Positions 63,874 to 64,000 of a stretch of DNA of 64,000 nt are shown in pieces. Within the stretch, counting starts at the first letter, position 1. Every line of letters begins with the position of its first letter. The notes under the pieces were generated by a model. The model was given only the letters and a program-made list of their open reading frames with translations, did not search any database and was not told where the DNA came from. Made by a program: the position numbers and the translations under genes. Where the stretch lies: the NCBI RefSeq assembly GCF_034259425.1, contig NZ_JAXIVU010000006.1:74871-138870 (forward strand). Direction: 5' to 3'. The DNA is from Denitrificimonas halotolerans. GTDB lineage: Bacteria; Pseudomonadota; Gammaproteobacteria; Pseudomonadales; Pseudomonadaceae.

Positions 63874-64000
63874 TGTAATCCCCCCTCAAAACCACAGAGG
63901 CTATTTGTAGAAAATTCCATTAATATGAACTCAAGGAGTTTTCTATGCGTAAATCAAAATTCACTGAGAGCCAGATTATGGCAATTCTCAAACAAAATGA
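63874..64000 (+). mobile_element. IS3-family element, left end (continues past window)
   Basis: TGTAATCCCCCC at 63874 begins a typical IS3-type terminus, and 71 bases later an orfA starts. It splits the IS66-like tnpA. Not the same element as the fragment at 63291-63646, judging by orientation and end sequence. Confidence 0.6.
63945..64000 (+). CDS. IS3-family transposase OrfA, N-terminus
   Basis: ATG with AAGGAG six bases upstream, encoding MRKSKFTESQIMAILKQN, the standard start of IS3-family helix-turn-helix OrfA proteins. It runs off the window edge. Confidence 0.85.
   Translation, partial: MRKSKFTESQIMAILKQN

Noticed and set aside
1..64000. CRISPR arrays, rRNA operons and replication origins
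   Set aside because: No regularly spaced direct repeats, rRNA-like segments or DnaA-box clusters were noticed when reading through the window.

Overview
The window looks like chromosomal DNA of a gammaproteobacterium of the Pseudomonadaceae, probably one of the AT-richer, Thiopseudomonas/Denitrificimonas-like lineages. This is inference from gene content: two OprD-family porins, a MuxABC-OpmB-type efflux operon, a TsdBA-type thiosulfate dehydrogenase pair, RecBCD, and the order prmB-aroC-MFS-mtnD, which I recall from pseudomonads. Almost everything is ordinary housekeeping DNA. Accessory material is concentrated at about 21.8-24.8 kb, 31.8-36.3 kb and 63.2 kb to the end.

Layout. 0-5.3 kb: end of a PrmB-like methyltransferase, aroC, a frameshifted MFS transporter, mtnD, nfuA, a structured intergenic region that may encode an sRNA, ihfB and lapA. 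5.3-9.1 kb (minus strand): dGTPase-like HD hydrolase, a yqjDEK-like membrane cluster and an OprD porin. 9.3-18.7 kb: overlapping recC-recB-recD. 18.8-21.8 kb: tsdB-tsdA and a second OprD porin. 22.0-25.1 kb: a small orphan gene with hairpins on both sides, a 5'-nucleotidase, a frameshifted TnpB element and tRNA-Ser(GGA). 25.4-31.8 kb: LOG protein, beta-CASP hydrolase, a divergent phosphoketolase-like protein and a phospholipase-D-type synthase.

31.8-36.2 kb is the most unusual part: a Tus-family replication-terminator protein, a NERD-domain membrane protein, a decayed PLD-DEXH helicase and a methyltransferase. 36.9-47.4 kb: tRNA-Met, DJ-1/PfpI protein, tpx and muxABC-opmB. 47.7-52.4 kb: sbcDC. 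52.7-57.4 kb: a sodium:solute symporter pair, a membrane protein and a DUF294 regulator. 57.5-62.2 kb: FmdE-family protein, quinone-reductase-like dehydrogenase, YhaJ-like LysR regulator, yqjG and wrbA. The last 0.7 kb holds three insertion sequences that appear nested in one another inside an interrupted gene.

How the genes work together. RecBCD and SbcCD process DNA ends, and a Tus homologue would act on replication forks. A 16-bp site resembling the enterobacterial Ter consensus lies at 60317-60332. Together these suggest a Tus/Ter-type fork trap outside its classical hosts. The TsdBA pair implies periplasmic thiosulfate oxidation. YqjG, WrbA and the quinone-reductase-like protein with the LysR regulator look like a quinone/electrophile detoxification neighbourhood.
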